This document shows, one piece after another, positions 1 to 4,525 of a stretch of DNA of 10,365 bases. Location of the stretch: contig CAMTVZ010000027.1 of assembly GCA_947085285.1 (NCBI GenBank), forward strand, positions 1-10,365, given 5' to 3'. The notes beneath the pieces are model-generated. The model ran no database searches, was not told the origin of the DNA, and was given only the letters and a program-made list of their open reading frames with translations. Every line of letters starts with the position of its first letter. The first letter of the stretch is position 1. The stretch comes from JASEGV01 sp947085285. GTDB taxonomy: Bacteria; Bacteroidota; Ignavibacteria; UBA10030; BY39. A program made the translations under genes and the position numbers.

Positions 1-226
1 AATCCGTCAAACCCGTTTCATCTGTGTGCTATATTTTCTCAAAAATGAAACAATATATCCGGTGGACGTTGTTCGTCTGTGTAAACAAAGTTGATAGAAC
101 ACGGATTCTTTAAGCAGGGTTATTTGTATTTCTCTTCACATAACTTCATACTTTTTCGTGTATCTTCGTGAAATATTATAAAAAGTATTAGGGATGGCTC
201 TTAATCTATTACTTCTAAAACCCAGG
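1..226. other. Noncoding, repeat-bearing end downstream of the RelE-type toxin gene
   Basis: I see no credible gene here. Bases 1-34 and the reverse complement of 94-107 share the pieces AATCCGT and GTGTTCTAT/GTGTGCTAT. Related text occurs inside the element at 5590-5860 (5711-5724 and 5795-5817). TTCGTG is repeated at 155-160 and 165-170. These look like members of low-complexity intergenic repeat families. No terminator hairpin is evident after the toxin stop codon at 227, so the transcript may continue past the window edge. Confidence 0.5.
34..53 (+). repeat. Dispersed intergenic repeat, copy 1
   Basis: The 20-bp sequence TTTTCTCAAAAATGAAACAA occurs here and recurs with one difference at 764-783 (TTTTCTTAAAAATGAAACAA). 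A third copy with more changes is at 2824-2844. All three copies have the same orientation and lie between gene modules. Copies 2 and 3 also share 17 further bases on their left side; copy 1 does not. Confidence 0.6.
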
Positions 227-502
227 CTATCTATCAGGAAAATATCGGTAGATGTCCTTCCGATGTAAAAACCTGACAAGTACTACTTCTTCGCTTGAGA
301 GCGTTTCCATACCTAATCGATAATCACCGATTCTAATTCTATAAAACGAATCGTAACCTCGAATTTTCTTCGTCTGGGGAACATCGAGAATGGATTCAGC
401 TTTCTCGATTCGGTAAATTATATCTCGCAACTTTTTCAGCAGGATCCTGTCTCTAATTTTGTTGACATCCCGGTCAAAAGATTTTTCTACTCGGATGTTC
501 AT
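227..502 (-). CDS. RelE/ParE-type toxin (putative mRNA interferase)
   Basis: This 91-residue protein has the normal length and pattern of the RelE/ParE superfamily. A basic N-terminal helix region (VEKSFDRDVNKI, then LLKKLRDIIYRIEKAES) is followed by the core strands YDSFYRIRIGDYRLGME and VVLVRFLHRKDIYRYFP. The combination YRIRIGDYR plus HRKDIYR is typical of RelE-branch members, which cleave mRNA at the ribosome. ParE-branch members poison gyrase instead. The RelE assignment follows from motif likeness, not from a mapped active site. The ATG overlaps the stop of the upstream antitoxin gene (ATGA, 499-502), so the two are probably translationally coupled; there is no clear Shine-Dalgarno site of its own. 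The gene appears complete. Confidence 0.85.
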   Translation of the reverse strand: MNIRVEKSFDRDVNKIRDRILLKKLRDIIYRIEKAESILDVPQTKKIRGYDSFYRIRIGDYRLGMETLSSEEVVLVRFLHRKDIYRYFPDR

Positions 503-726
503 TTTGTACGTTGGGGCTTAGCCTTAGCTTCTAATCTTCTTACAAACTTCTTCGTATCAACATAATAGCCACGTCTTACCGCTTGCATAGCTCTTGCCAA
601 ACCAACATCCTCTATCGCTTCAAGTACAGCATCTTCTATTAAATCTCTTCTGTTGGTCAAGACATCTACAAAAGTCTCTCTCAATAATTTTTTAAGTTCT
701 TTACGATTTGTGGTAATTGTTTCCAT
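499..726 (-). CDS. Putative antitoxin of the RelE/ParE-type pair
   Basis: This 75-residue protein lies directly upstream of the toxin gene and overlaps it by 4 bp, the usual antitoxin-first order. The N-terminal half (TTNRKELKKLLRETFVDVLTN) looks like an amphipathic helix. The middle LIEDAVLEAIEDVGLARAM resembles the acidic helical part of many small antitoxins. The C-terminus is basic (RRLEAKAKPQRTK). I do not recognise a named antitoxin family or a clear ribbon-helix-helix or HTH DNA-binding fold, so the call rests mainly on context. The start at 726 is supported by AGGA about 8 bases upstream (AGGAATTATAAAATG). The promoter region falls on the dispersed repeat at 747-783. Confidence 0.75.
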   Translation of the reverse strand: METITTNRKELKKLLRETFVDVLTNRRDLIEDAVLEAIEDVGLARAMQAVRRGYYVDTKKFVRRLEAKAKPQRTK

Positions 727-746
727 TTTATAATTCCTATTAATTA

Positions 747-783
747 TTTACAATTTAACTAAATTTTCTTAAAAATGAAACAA
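747..783 (+). repeat. Dispersed intergenic repeat, copy 2
   Basis: The 22 bases at 747-768, ending in AACTAAATTTTC, are identical to 2807-2828. The following ATGAAACAA block is also shared (769-783 against 2829-2844). The segment 764-783 matches 34-53 at 19 of 20 positions. It lies just upstream of the antitoxin start at 726, where its promoter and operator would be expected. Confidence 0.7.
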
Positions 784-788
784 AAAAG

Positions 789-825
789 TTCGATTTTAGA
801 TGTTAGGGATTCGATGTTAGATGTT
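789..825. repeat. Short degenerate tandem repeat
   Basis: TTCGATTTTAGATGTT (789-804) is followed 21 bases later by TTCGATGTTAGATGTT (810-825), with 15 of 16 positions identical. It sits in the noncoding gap 727-939. The rest of that gap holds no credible gene; a plus-strand reading frame through it consists largely of this repeat. Confidence 0.55.
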
Positions 826-939
826 GGATATTCAGTTTTCCCCTTTTATACTACACCTTATGGACACACTAAAAGTCCCTCTTACCGCACACAGTATAAG
901 CAGCGTTTGTCGTCCGTCCGTCAACTGAGGATTCGCTAT

Positions 940-1122
940 TCAACGTTTGATAATTTCAGAAAGATTTTTGTGTTTAGTTACTCCTCGCTTTACTTGTTTG
1001 GGATGTAATTTTTCGAACAATGCAAATAATTCTTTTATTTTAGTATAGTACAATTTATCCGGAGACAAAACCCAAATGTCTTTTTTTGCGTCCTCGAATT
1101 TTAGATATTTTTTAATTGGCAT
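940..1122 (-). CDS. Small basic protein paired with a nucleotidyltransferase; possible antitoxin-like partner
   Basis: This is a 60-residue lysine-rich protein. I chose the ATG at 1122 (MPIKKYLKFEDAKKDI); a longer reading would begin at a TTG at 1131. Visible features are YLKFEDAKKDIWVLSPD, then a helix-like stretch KIKELFALFEKLHPKQ, and a C-terminal RGVTKHKNLSEII. From memory, the pattern of a proline- or arginine-led GV-K-(H/F)-(K/R)-(S/N)-(L/I)-E block at the end occurs in small proteins encoded beside stand-alone nucleotidyltransferases; I cannot name the family. The start lies inside the end of the upstream nucleotidyltransferase gene (11-bp overlap), which points to co-translation and a joint function. 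There is no clear Shine-Dalgarno site. The biochemical role is unknown. Confidence 0.65.
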   Translation of the reverse strand: MPIKKYLKFEDAKKDIWVLSPDKLYYTKIKELFALFEKLHPKQVKRGVTKHKNLSEIIKR

Positions 1123-1588
1123 CTTTATCAATAAGTTGTTTTAAAAAAATAAGATCGCTGTTATCAATTTCACGATATGTTTTTTCTTTTAGTCTATACA
1201 AGCTTTCGGCGGTTGCTAACTTAATTTTGTGCCCTTCTATTTCTCTGACTTCATATTTAATATCATGATAGGTGAAAGCTTCTCCAATTTTAACCAATAT
1301 ATCAATATATAAATTATCCGGCGTGCCGTAACGAATGACTGCATACTTTTCAAGTTCATTCAGTGTTATTTCTTCTATCTCTCCATCTTGGTATATTGAT
1401 TTTAGAGCATTCTTAAAATTATCAATATTAATTTCACTATTGTTTAAGAAAAGGTCTAAGTCTTCTGTTGTTCTTGGCAACCCGTGCATAATGAGGGCAA
1501 AGCTACCAATTATTATATATTCGACATTATGGTTATTAAGTTCATCTATTAGCTTGAAAAACTTGTCTATTAATGTCAATTCTTTCAT
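1112..1588 (-). CDS. Stand-alone nucleotidyltransferase, AbiEii-like fold
   Basis: This 158-residue protein belongs to the DNA polymerase beta-like nucleotidyltransferase superfamily. The helix-turn motif G28-S29 (VEYIIIGSFALIMHG) is followed by the paired carboxylates D43 and D45 in TTEDLDLFL. A third likely metal-binding Asp, D96, is in LYIDILVKI. The C-terminal LYRLKEKTYREIDNSDLIFLK resembles the helical segment that ends AbiEii/DUF6036-type proteins. Members of this superfamily transfer a nucleotide to protein, RNA or small molecules; some are toxins that modify tRNA and others are antitoxins that modify a HEPN toxin. Its 3' end overlaps the small gene ending at 940. Upstream lies a probable HEPN fragment, so its original partner may be lost. 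GAAGAA precedes the ATG at 1588 as a weak ribosome site. Confidence 0.85.
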   Translation of the reverse strand: MKELTLIDKFFKLIDELNNHNVEYIIIGSFALIMHGLPRTTEDLDLFLNNSEINIDNFKNALKSIYQDGEIEEITLNELEKYAVIRYGTPDNLYIDILVKIGEAFTYHDIKYEVREIEGHKIKLATAESLYRLKEKTYREIDNSDLIFLKQLIDKDAN

Positions 1589-1604
1589 AATTTCTTCTGC
1601 GATG

Positions 1605-1698
1605 CTATTTTGTTGTTTTCAGTATAGTACTTAATTCCATCCATTGGTCATAGTTTTCAATTATTTCTAATTGTTCTAATCTGTTAAATATATCTATA
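1605..1698 (-). pseudogene. Probable C-proximal fragment of a HEPN-domain (HepT-like) protein
   Basis: A frame without a start codon, open from 1739 and stopping at the TAG at 1605-1607, reads NRLEQLEIIENYDQWMEL in the part below 1699. From memory this resembles the stretch of HepT-like HEPN proteins just before the RNase motif (NRLEKLGxIxSxxxWxEL, then RxLRNxxAHEY). The frame ends at STILKTTK plus stop, exactly where the Arg-X4-6-His motif should follow, so the active site is missing. The upstream part of the frame, from 1700 on, matches the end of the element at 5590-5860 and is probably not HEPN sequence. The fragment sits directly upstream of the nucleotidyltransferase gene ending at 1112, where a HEPN partner would be expected. 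Confidence 0.5.
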
Positions 1699-1726
1699 AG
1701 AGACTTCTGAAAAATCAATTCTGCGA
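1699..1726 (-). repeat. Solo end of the MITE-like element
   Basis: These 28 bases match the reverse complement of 5834-5861 at 26 positions, including 17 identical in a row (AGAGACTTCTGAAAAAT at 1699-1715). At 5834-5860 this sequence forms the right end of a possible mobile element. Here no partner end is visible, and the probable HEPN fragment breaks off beside it. The 10-mer TTCTGCGATG at its inner edge (1719-1728) is repeated at 1595-1604, just after the fragment's stop codon. Confidence 0.55.
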
Positions 1727-1755
1727 TGAAAAAAATAAATTAATAATTAACTTCA

Positions 1756-2157
1756 TTATTTTGTCTTTGATGATTTAGAATAAATGGCGCCAAGAATTAT
1801 TTTTATGATCTTGTGTAGTTTAGGAATTTCATTTTTACATACATCAAAAACAATTTCGCTATTTAGATCAAAATAATGATGCGATATGATGTCTCGCATT
1901 CCCATCGCTTTTTTCCATTCAAATTGCGGATATTTTTTAAACAGTGTCCCATGTGTAATTTTATCAAGATTTTTAATACTTTCTCCAATCGCAATCAGTT
2001 GCATGCATATTGCATCTAGTTTTTCTAAACCTTTATCATCTTTTAAGAAGTCGGTATGTGATTTGATTTTTTTAAATCTTTTTAAAATTTTATTGCAGGA
2101 ATCGCTCATTTGTATAAAAATATTAACAACCAAATCTCTATCATACTCGTATGCCAT
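1756..2157 (-). CDS. hepT: HepT-like HEPN ribonuclease toxin
   Basis: This 133-residue all-helical protein is of the DUF86/HepT family, with near-standard length. The catalytic RX4HXY motif is intact as R88-DIIS-H93-H-Y95 in MGMRDIISHHYFDL. Upstream helices include LDAICMQLIAIGESIKNLDK, the characteristic family segment. HepT proteins dimerise to form an RNase whose toxicity is blocked when the cognate MntA transfers AMP groups to the motif tyrosine, here Y95. That mechanism is established for studied MntA/HepT pairs and inferred here. The gene overlaps the end of the upstream MntA gene by 17 bp, implying coupled translation. A possible ribosome site AAAGGAAA lies about 12 bases before the ATG, inside the partner gene. 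Confidence 0.88.
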   Translation of the reverse strand: MAYEYDRDLVVNIFIQMSDSCNKILKRFKKIKSHTDFLKDDKGLEKLDAICMQLIAIGESIKNLDKITHGTLFKKYPQFEWKKAMGMRDIISHHYFDLNSEIVFDVCKNEIPKLHKIIKIILGAIYSKSSKTK

Positions 2158-2440
2158 AATTATTTATTTCCTTTTTTAAATATGGATTCATTTGATCGCG
2201 AAGCAAAACAATATCGATTTTACAGCCGAAGATTTTTTCAAGTTCCTGCTTTATACCTATAAGGTCGAACATTTTAGGACTTTTTAAAGAGATAAAGATA
2301 TCAATGTCGCTTCCTTTAGAAGATTTTCTTTTAGCATAGGATCCGAAAAATCCTATTTCAATGATCTGATCTCTATACTTCGAATTTATTTTATATTCTT
2401 CGAGTTTTTTCTTTAATATACTTGTTGTAATGTTGTTCAT
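2141..2440 (-). CDS. mntA: MntA-like minimal nucleotidyltransferase antitoxin
   Basis: This 99-residue protein is about the size of minimal nucleotidyltransferases (MNT). The motif GSX10DXD is intact: G33-S34 in IGFFGSYAKRKSSKGS, then D45-I-D47. A third carboxylate is D76 in CKIDIVLL. This is the catalytic layout of MntA antitoxins, which AMPylate the tyrosine in the HEPN partner's active-site motif. The partner is the immediately downstream hepT gene, overlapping by 17 bp. The start at 2440 has no convincing Shine-Dalgarno sequence (CCTTTTTTCCAAATG). The gene looks complete and functional; its substrate is inferred from family and context. Confidence 0.88.
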   Translation of the reverse strand: MNNITTSILKKKLEEYKINSKYRDQIIEIGFFGSYAKRKSSKGSDIDIFISLKSPKMFDLIGIKQELEKIFGCKIDIVLLRDQMNPYLKKEINNYGIRV

Positions 2441-2594
2441 TTGGAAAAAAGGTTGTCGTTTTTAACTCAAAGTTAAATTATTTCACATACAAATGCTATT
2501 AATAAGCAATTTATCATAATTATCGAAATTTTCTTTTTCAATTTGTGTCTTAATTTTGTATAAAAATGTTTTCTTAATATTTTTACTGAATACT

Positions 2595-2744
2595 TTATAA
2601 TTTATACTTGTTTAGAAACCAATCATAAGTAATTTTTATTCCATCCTACGAATATAAATTTTCTCTTAACGGCCGACCCAACCCCGTCAGAGACTGGCAG
2701 GCAGACCGCTATGTCCGGCTATGTATATTTTTTTTATTTTTCAT
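2595..2744 (-). pseudogene. fcl: Collapsed GDP-L-fucose synthase gene (N- and C-terminal stubs only)
   Basis: Reading the minus strand from the ATG at 2744, the start MKNKK runs through eight A residues. After a one-base shift, 2728-2702 reads IYIAGHSGL, and after a 19-bp insertion 2682-2656 continues VGSAVKRKF. Together these give the NAD(P)-binding Rossmann loop GHSGLVG, a GHxGxxG form typical of GDP-L-fucose synthase, which makes GDP-L-fucose for surface polysaccharides. At 2645-2595 the frame DGIKITYDWFLNKYKL plus stop fits the end of extended short-chain dehydrogenases of this kind. A full gene has roughly 310 codons, so about 270 central codons are gone. The damage is therefore a one-base indel, an insertion and a large internal deletion. 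An indel in a homopolymer could be a sequencing error; the rest could not easily be. Confidence 0.7.
2683..2701 (-). repeat. 19-bp GC-rich insertion inside the fcl remnant
   Basis: On the minus strand CCTGCCAGTCTCTGACGGG separates GGTCTG from GTTGGG. Removing it restores the codons for GLVGSA of the Rossmann loop. Thirteen of its 19 bases are G or C, unlike the AT-rich surroundings. The neighbouring string CTGCCTGCCAG resembles CTGCCTGCC-C-GCCAG on the minus strand inside the element at 5773-5788. The exact borders can slide by a base because of flanking G residues. Confidence 0.55.
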
Positions 2745-2806
2745 AAATTATTATTTCTAACAAAAAAACCGACTATCACACCTGTCGAATTTGAACGTAA
2801 TATTTG

Positions 2807-2845
2807 TTTACAATTTAACTAAATTTTCATCAAAGATGAAACAAT
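2807..2845 (+). repeat. Dispersed intergenic repeat, copy 3
   Basis: Bases 2807-2828 are identical to 747-768, and GATGAAACAA (2835-2844) matches the end of copies 1 and 2. In this copy TTTCATC and GATGAAA form a perfect 7-bp dyad around AAA (2825-2841), followed by CAATTTTTT. That resembles a weak terminator for plus-strand transcripts, although no plus-strand gene precedes it. Confidence 0.65.
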
Positions 2846-2904
2846 TTTTTCATTTATACAACACTCCACGGCTCCATTCACCCCTTCTCACCTATGGTTA
2901 GTAT

Positions 2905-3454
2905 TTATTTCCTTATTTTATTCCACTCTTTTTCAAGCGACAGTTCAGCAATGAAATTATTCAAGATTGTGAAATCAATTATTGCAGATGAATTACTCAA
3001 CATCGATTCGATGTCAATAAGATGTTTTTGATGTCCACTCTCTCGATAGTAATTAAGTTTCATTACAATCACATATTCTGGAGGTGCCAATCTAATTGTT
3101 GTGCCGCTAAATTCATAACTTCTAAAATTTTCCAATGCCCATTTACTTAATTTATTATAACCGACAAAATATATATCAGCTTTAAAACCGGTTGCACGAT
3201 CTATCAGGTTTATATGCCCTCTCTCAGTCCTTGCCTTTTCAATCAGAATAATTTCTTTTGGTGGGACATAGTATTGGAAAATATTCAATAAGTCGATCCA
3301 CATCCTTATTCTCAATATCTATTACGAGGTCAATATCATTAATGAGCCGGGGTTCCCCGTACATTATTGACGCCGTTGCACCCGTAACAATATATTTAAA
3401 ACCTAATTCATTTAACGGGCGGATAAATTTTATAAACAGGCTATGTGCTTGCAT
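2905..3454 (-). pseudogene. Frameshifted nucleotidyltransferase (DUF6036/AbiEii-like)
   Basis: Two overlapping frames make one protein of about 181 residues. The first (3454 down to about 3275) reads FKYIVTGATASIMYGEPRL followed by NDIDLVID, the GS-like turn and DxD carboxylates of a nucleotidyltransferase. The second, one base shifted (from about 3273 to 2905), continues YYVPPKEIILIE, then GHINLIDRATGFKADIYFVG with the third carboxylate, then LAPPEYVIVMKLNYYRESG and HLIDIESML. The break lies at about 3274, after residues EYFP. In family members I recall, about three residues stand between FP and the (F/Y)YVPP block, so an 8-bp deletion explains the shift better than a one-base error. Without recoding the protein is inactive. 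Its intact 59-aa partner gene lies immediately upstream and overlaps by 14 bp. Confidence 0.8.
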
Positions 3455-3620
3455 ACATGAATATCTCTTTGACTTTTGTTTCGATTTCTTCTTCGCTCAA
3501 ATCGGGAAATTCCTTTCTGAGAGCGGCTTTTTTAAGTTCCCGAGCCGACCAATATAAATCGAGCGAGATGTTAAGTTTTTCATCGGGTGTAAGTTTTTTG
3601 ATATTTATGTTTTCATTCAT
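3441..3620 (-). CDS. Small conserved partner of the upstream end of the nucleotidyltransferase pair
   Basis: This 59-residue protein, too short for many gene callers, runs from the ATG at 3620 to the TAG at 3441-3443. Visible blocks are LTPDEKLNISLDLYWSAREL, KKAALRKEFPDL and SEEEIETKVKEIFMYAST. It is predicted mostly helical and acidic toward the C-terminus. From memory, small proteins with the pattern LYxSARELKxAxLRxxxPDxSEEEIxxxVxExFxxAxT are commonly encoded just before stand-alone nucleotidyltransferases with a YGEPRLTxDxDLV motif, the same pairing as here. Its last 14 bp overlap the start of the broken nucleotidyltransferase gene. The pair may act as a toxin-antitoxin-like module, but I know of no established function. 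There is no clear Shine-Dalgarno site before the start. Confidence 0.75.
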   Translation of the reverse strand: MNENINIKKLTPDEKLNISLDLYWSARELKKAALRKEFPDLSEEEIETKVKEIFMYAST

Positions 3621-3642
3621 AATTCGTTATTCATTTTGAAAT

Positions 3643-4077
3643 TCAGTTATTACTAAAAGTGTATTTTTTTATTTCCTCTACAAATTTATTGATCCATTGT
3701 AGATCGTTTTTAAGTACGTTGATTACTTGTTCGTCATCAACTTTCCAATATAAATGAACGAGCAAATTTCGGAATTTAGCAAAATTTGACATAAACTCGG
3801 CAACTTCACGACTTACCACAGTATTATTACCAAGGATCTCGAAACAATTCGAATAACTCTCCGGAATTTGAGAAAAGATTTTTGCGCTAATATGATTACA
3901 CACATCAATGCATGCCTCGGTTGCAATAATAAATTGATATTTGATATTGCCTAACTTTTCTGATGATTTCAATATTTCATTGTTTGGAATATCTTGATAC
4001 TTCGATAATTCCTGCAGCGATTTATTAATCTGGTTTAATAAATCTAAAATTTTATTTTTATTTAAATTATTCCCCAT
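3643..4077 (-). CDS. hepT: HepT-like HEPN ribonuclease toxin
   Basis: This 144-residue protein of the DUF86/HepT family has the motif R103-NLLV-H108-L-Y110 in FAKFRNLLVHLYWKVDD, the RX4HXY active site that MntA partners AMPylate on the tyrosine. A family-typical helix precedes it (LGNIKYQFIIATEACIDVCN with HIS following). It differs strongly from the HepT at 1756-2157 and belongs to a different subgroup, so the two are not a recent duplication. It lies 6 bp after the stop of its MntA gene and has a plausible ribosome site AAGG six bases before the ATG at 4077 (ATAAGGTAAAATG). Expected action is RNA cleavage in the cytoplasm, held in check by MntA; this is inferred from the family. Confidence 0.9.
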   Translation of the reverse strand: MGNNLNKNKILDLLNQINKSLQELSKYQDIPNNEILKSSEKLGNIKYQFIIATEACIDVCNHISAKIFSQIPESYSNCFEILGNNTVVSREVAEFMSNFAKFRNLLVHLYWKVDDEQVINVLKNDLQWINKFVEEIKKYTFSNN

Positions 4078-4083
4078 TTTACC

Positions 4084-4470
4084 TTATACCATTTCTTGAA
4101 GAAATTTTTCCCTCTTCTGTGCAACATCAAAGTATCTTTTCCAAGAATAGTTTAAAAAATCGATTCTAAAATCTTCATCACGACTGAATAATAAAATTCC
4201 TTTTGAGACTTCAAAGATTATGTGATCAGGAAGTTTATTTAACAGAACTACATCAACCGATTTATTTATCTTTTTTTCTAATTCAACACTAATTGATATG
4301 GGATACCAAACAATATTTCCCTCTTTTGGTAAATTATGAACATATATTGCCACGTCAACATCAATGTAATTCTCACTATTTACGAACGACCCAAAGACAT
4401 AAGCAAATAATATTTCCTGCTTCTGCTTTAATTCTTGAGAAATGATATTTATAATTTCGGATTTGTGCAT
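4084..4470 (-). CDS. mntA: MntA-like nucleotidyltransferase antitoxin
   Basis: This 128-residue protein has G27-S28 in FAYVFGSFVNSENYID, then D37-V-D39 in IDVDVAIYV, and a third carboxylate D73 in KSVDVVLL. The spacing is GSX8DXD, two residues shorter than the GSX10DXD of the MntA at 2141-2440; I recall a subgroup with FRDIDIAIY-like text that shares this shorter loop. A C-terminal helical extension (FRIDFLNYSWKRYFDVAQKREKF) is normal for this subgroup. It precedes hepT by 6 bp in one operon. The likely role is AMPylation of Tyr110 of that HepT. No clear Shine-Dalgarno site precedes the ATG at 4470. The gene follows wzz by 55 bp with no visible terminator between them. Confidence 0.88.
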   Translation of the reverse strand: MHKSEIINIISQELKQKQEILFAYVFGSFVNSENYIDVDVAIYVHNLPKEGNIVWYPISISVELEKKINKSVDVVLLNKLPDHIIFEVSKGILLFSRDEDFRIDFLNYSWKRYFDVAQKREKFLQEMV

Positions 4471-4525
4471 AATTTCATAGATTTACAGTTTGCTGATAGT
4501 GTTAATCGGCTATACACATTCAACA

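Larger units (their letters stand above)
2441..2904. other. Intergenic stretch with a dead fcl remnant and repeats
   Basis: This 464-base stretch has no intact gene. It holds the collapsed GDP-L-fucose synthase (2595-2744), the 19-bp GC-rich insertion inside that (2683-2701), and copy 3 of the dispersed repeat (2807-2845). A frame on the minus strand (2483-2611) is open for 42 codons but has no usable start and I do not call it. From 2850 to 2904 I see nothing recognisable. Confidence 0.6.

Noticed and set aside
1..226. Possible CRISPR-like or iteron repeats (TTCGTG, AATCCG units)
   Set aside because: The units are few, unequal in spacing and imperfect. There is no regular repeat-spacer pattern and no cas gene.
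775..1008. Plus-strand reading frame of 77 codons
   Set aside because: It begins in a dispersed repeat, runs through a tandem repeat and then overlaps the 60-aa gene on the other strand. It has no family-like pattern.
1335..1634. Plus-strand frame of 99 codons opposite the nucleotidyltransferase gene
   Set aside because: It is the antisense shadow of a gene with clear catalytic motifs, and is rich in Ser, Leu and Ile as such shadows usually are.
2483..2611. Minus-strand frame of 42 codons upstream of mntA (TFLYKIKTQIEKENFDNYDK)
   Set aside because: No ATG, GTG or usable TTG start precedes the open part, it overlaps the end of the fcl remnant, and I recognise no family. It could be decayed coding sequence but nothing supports this.
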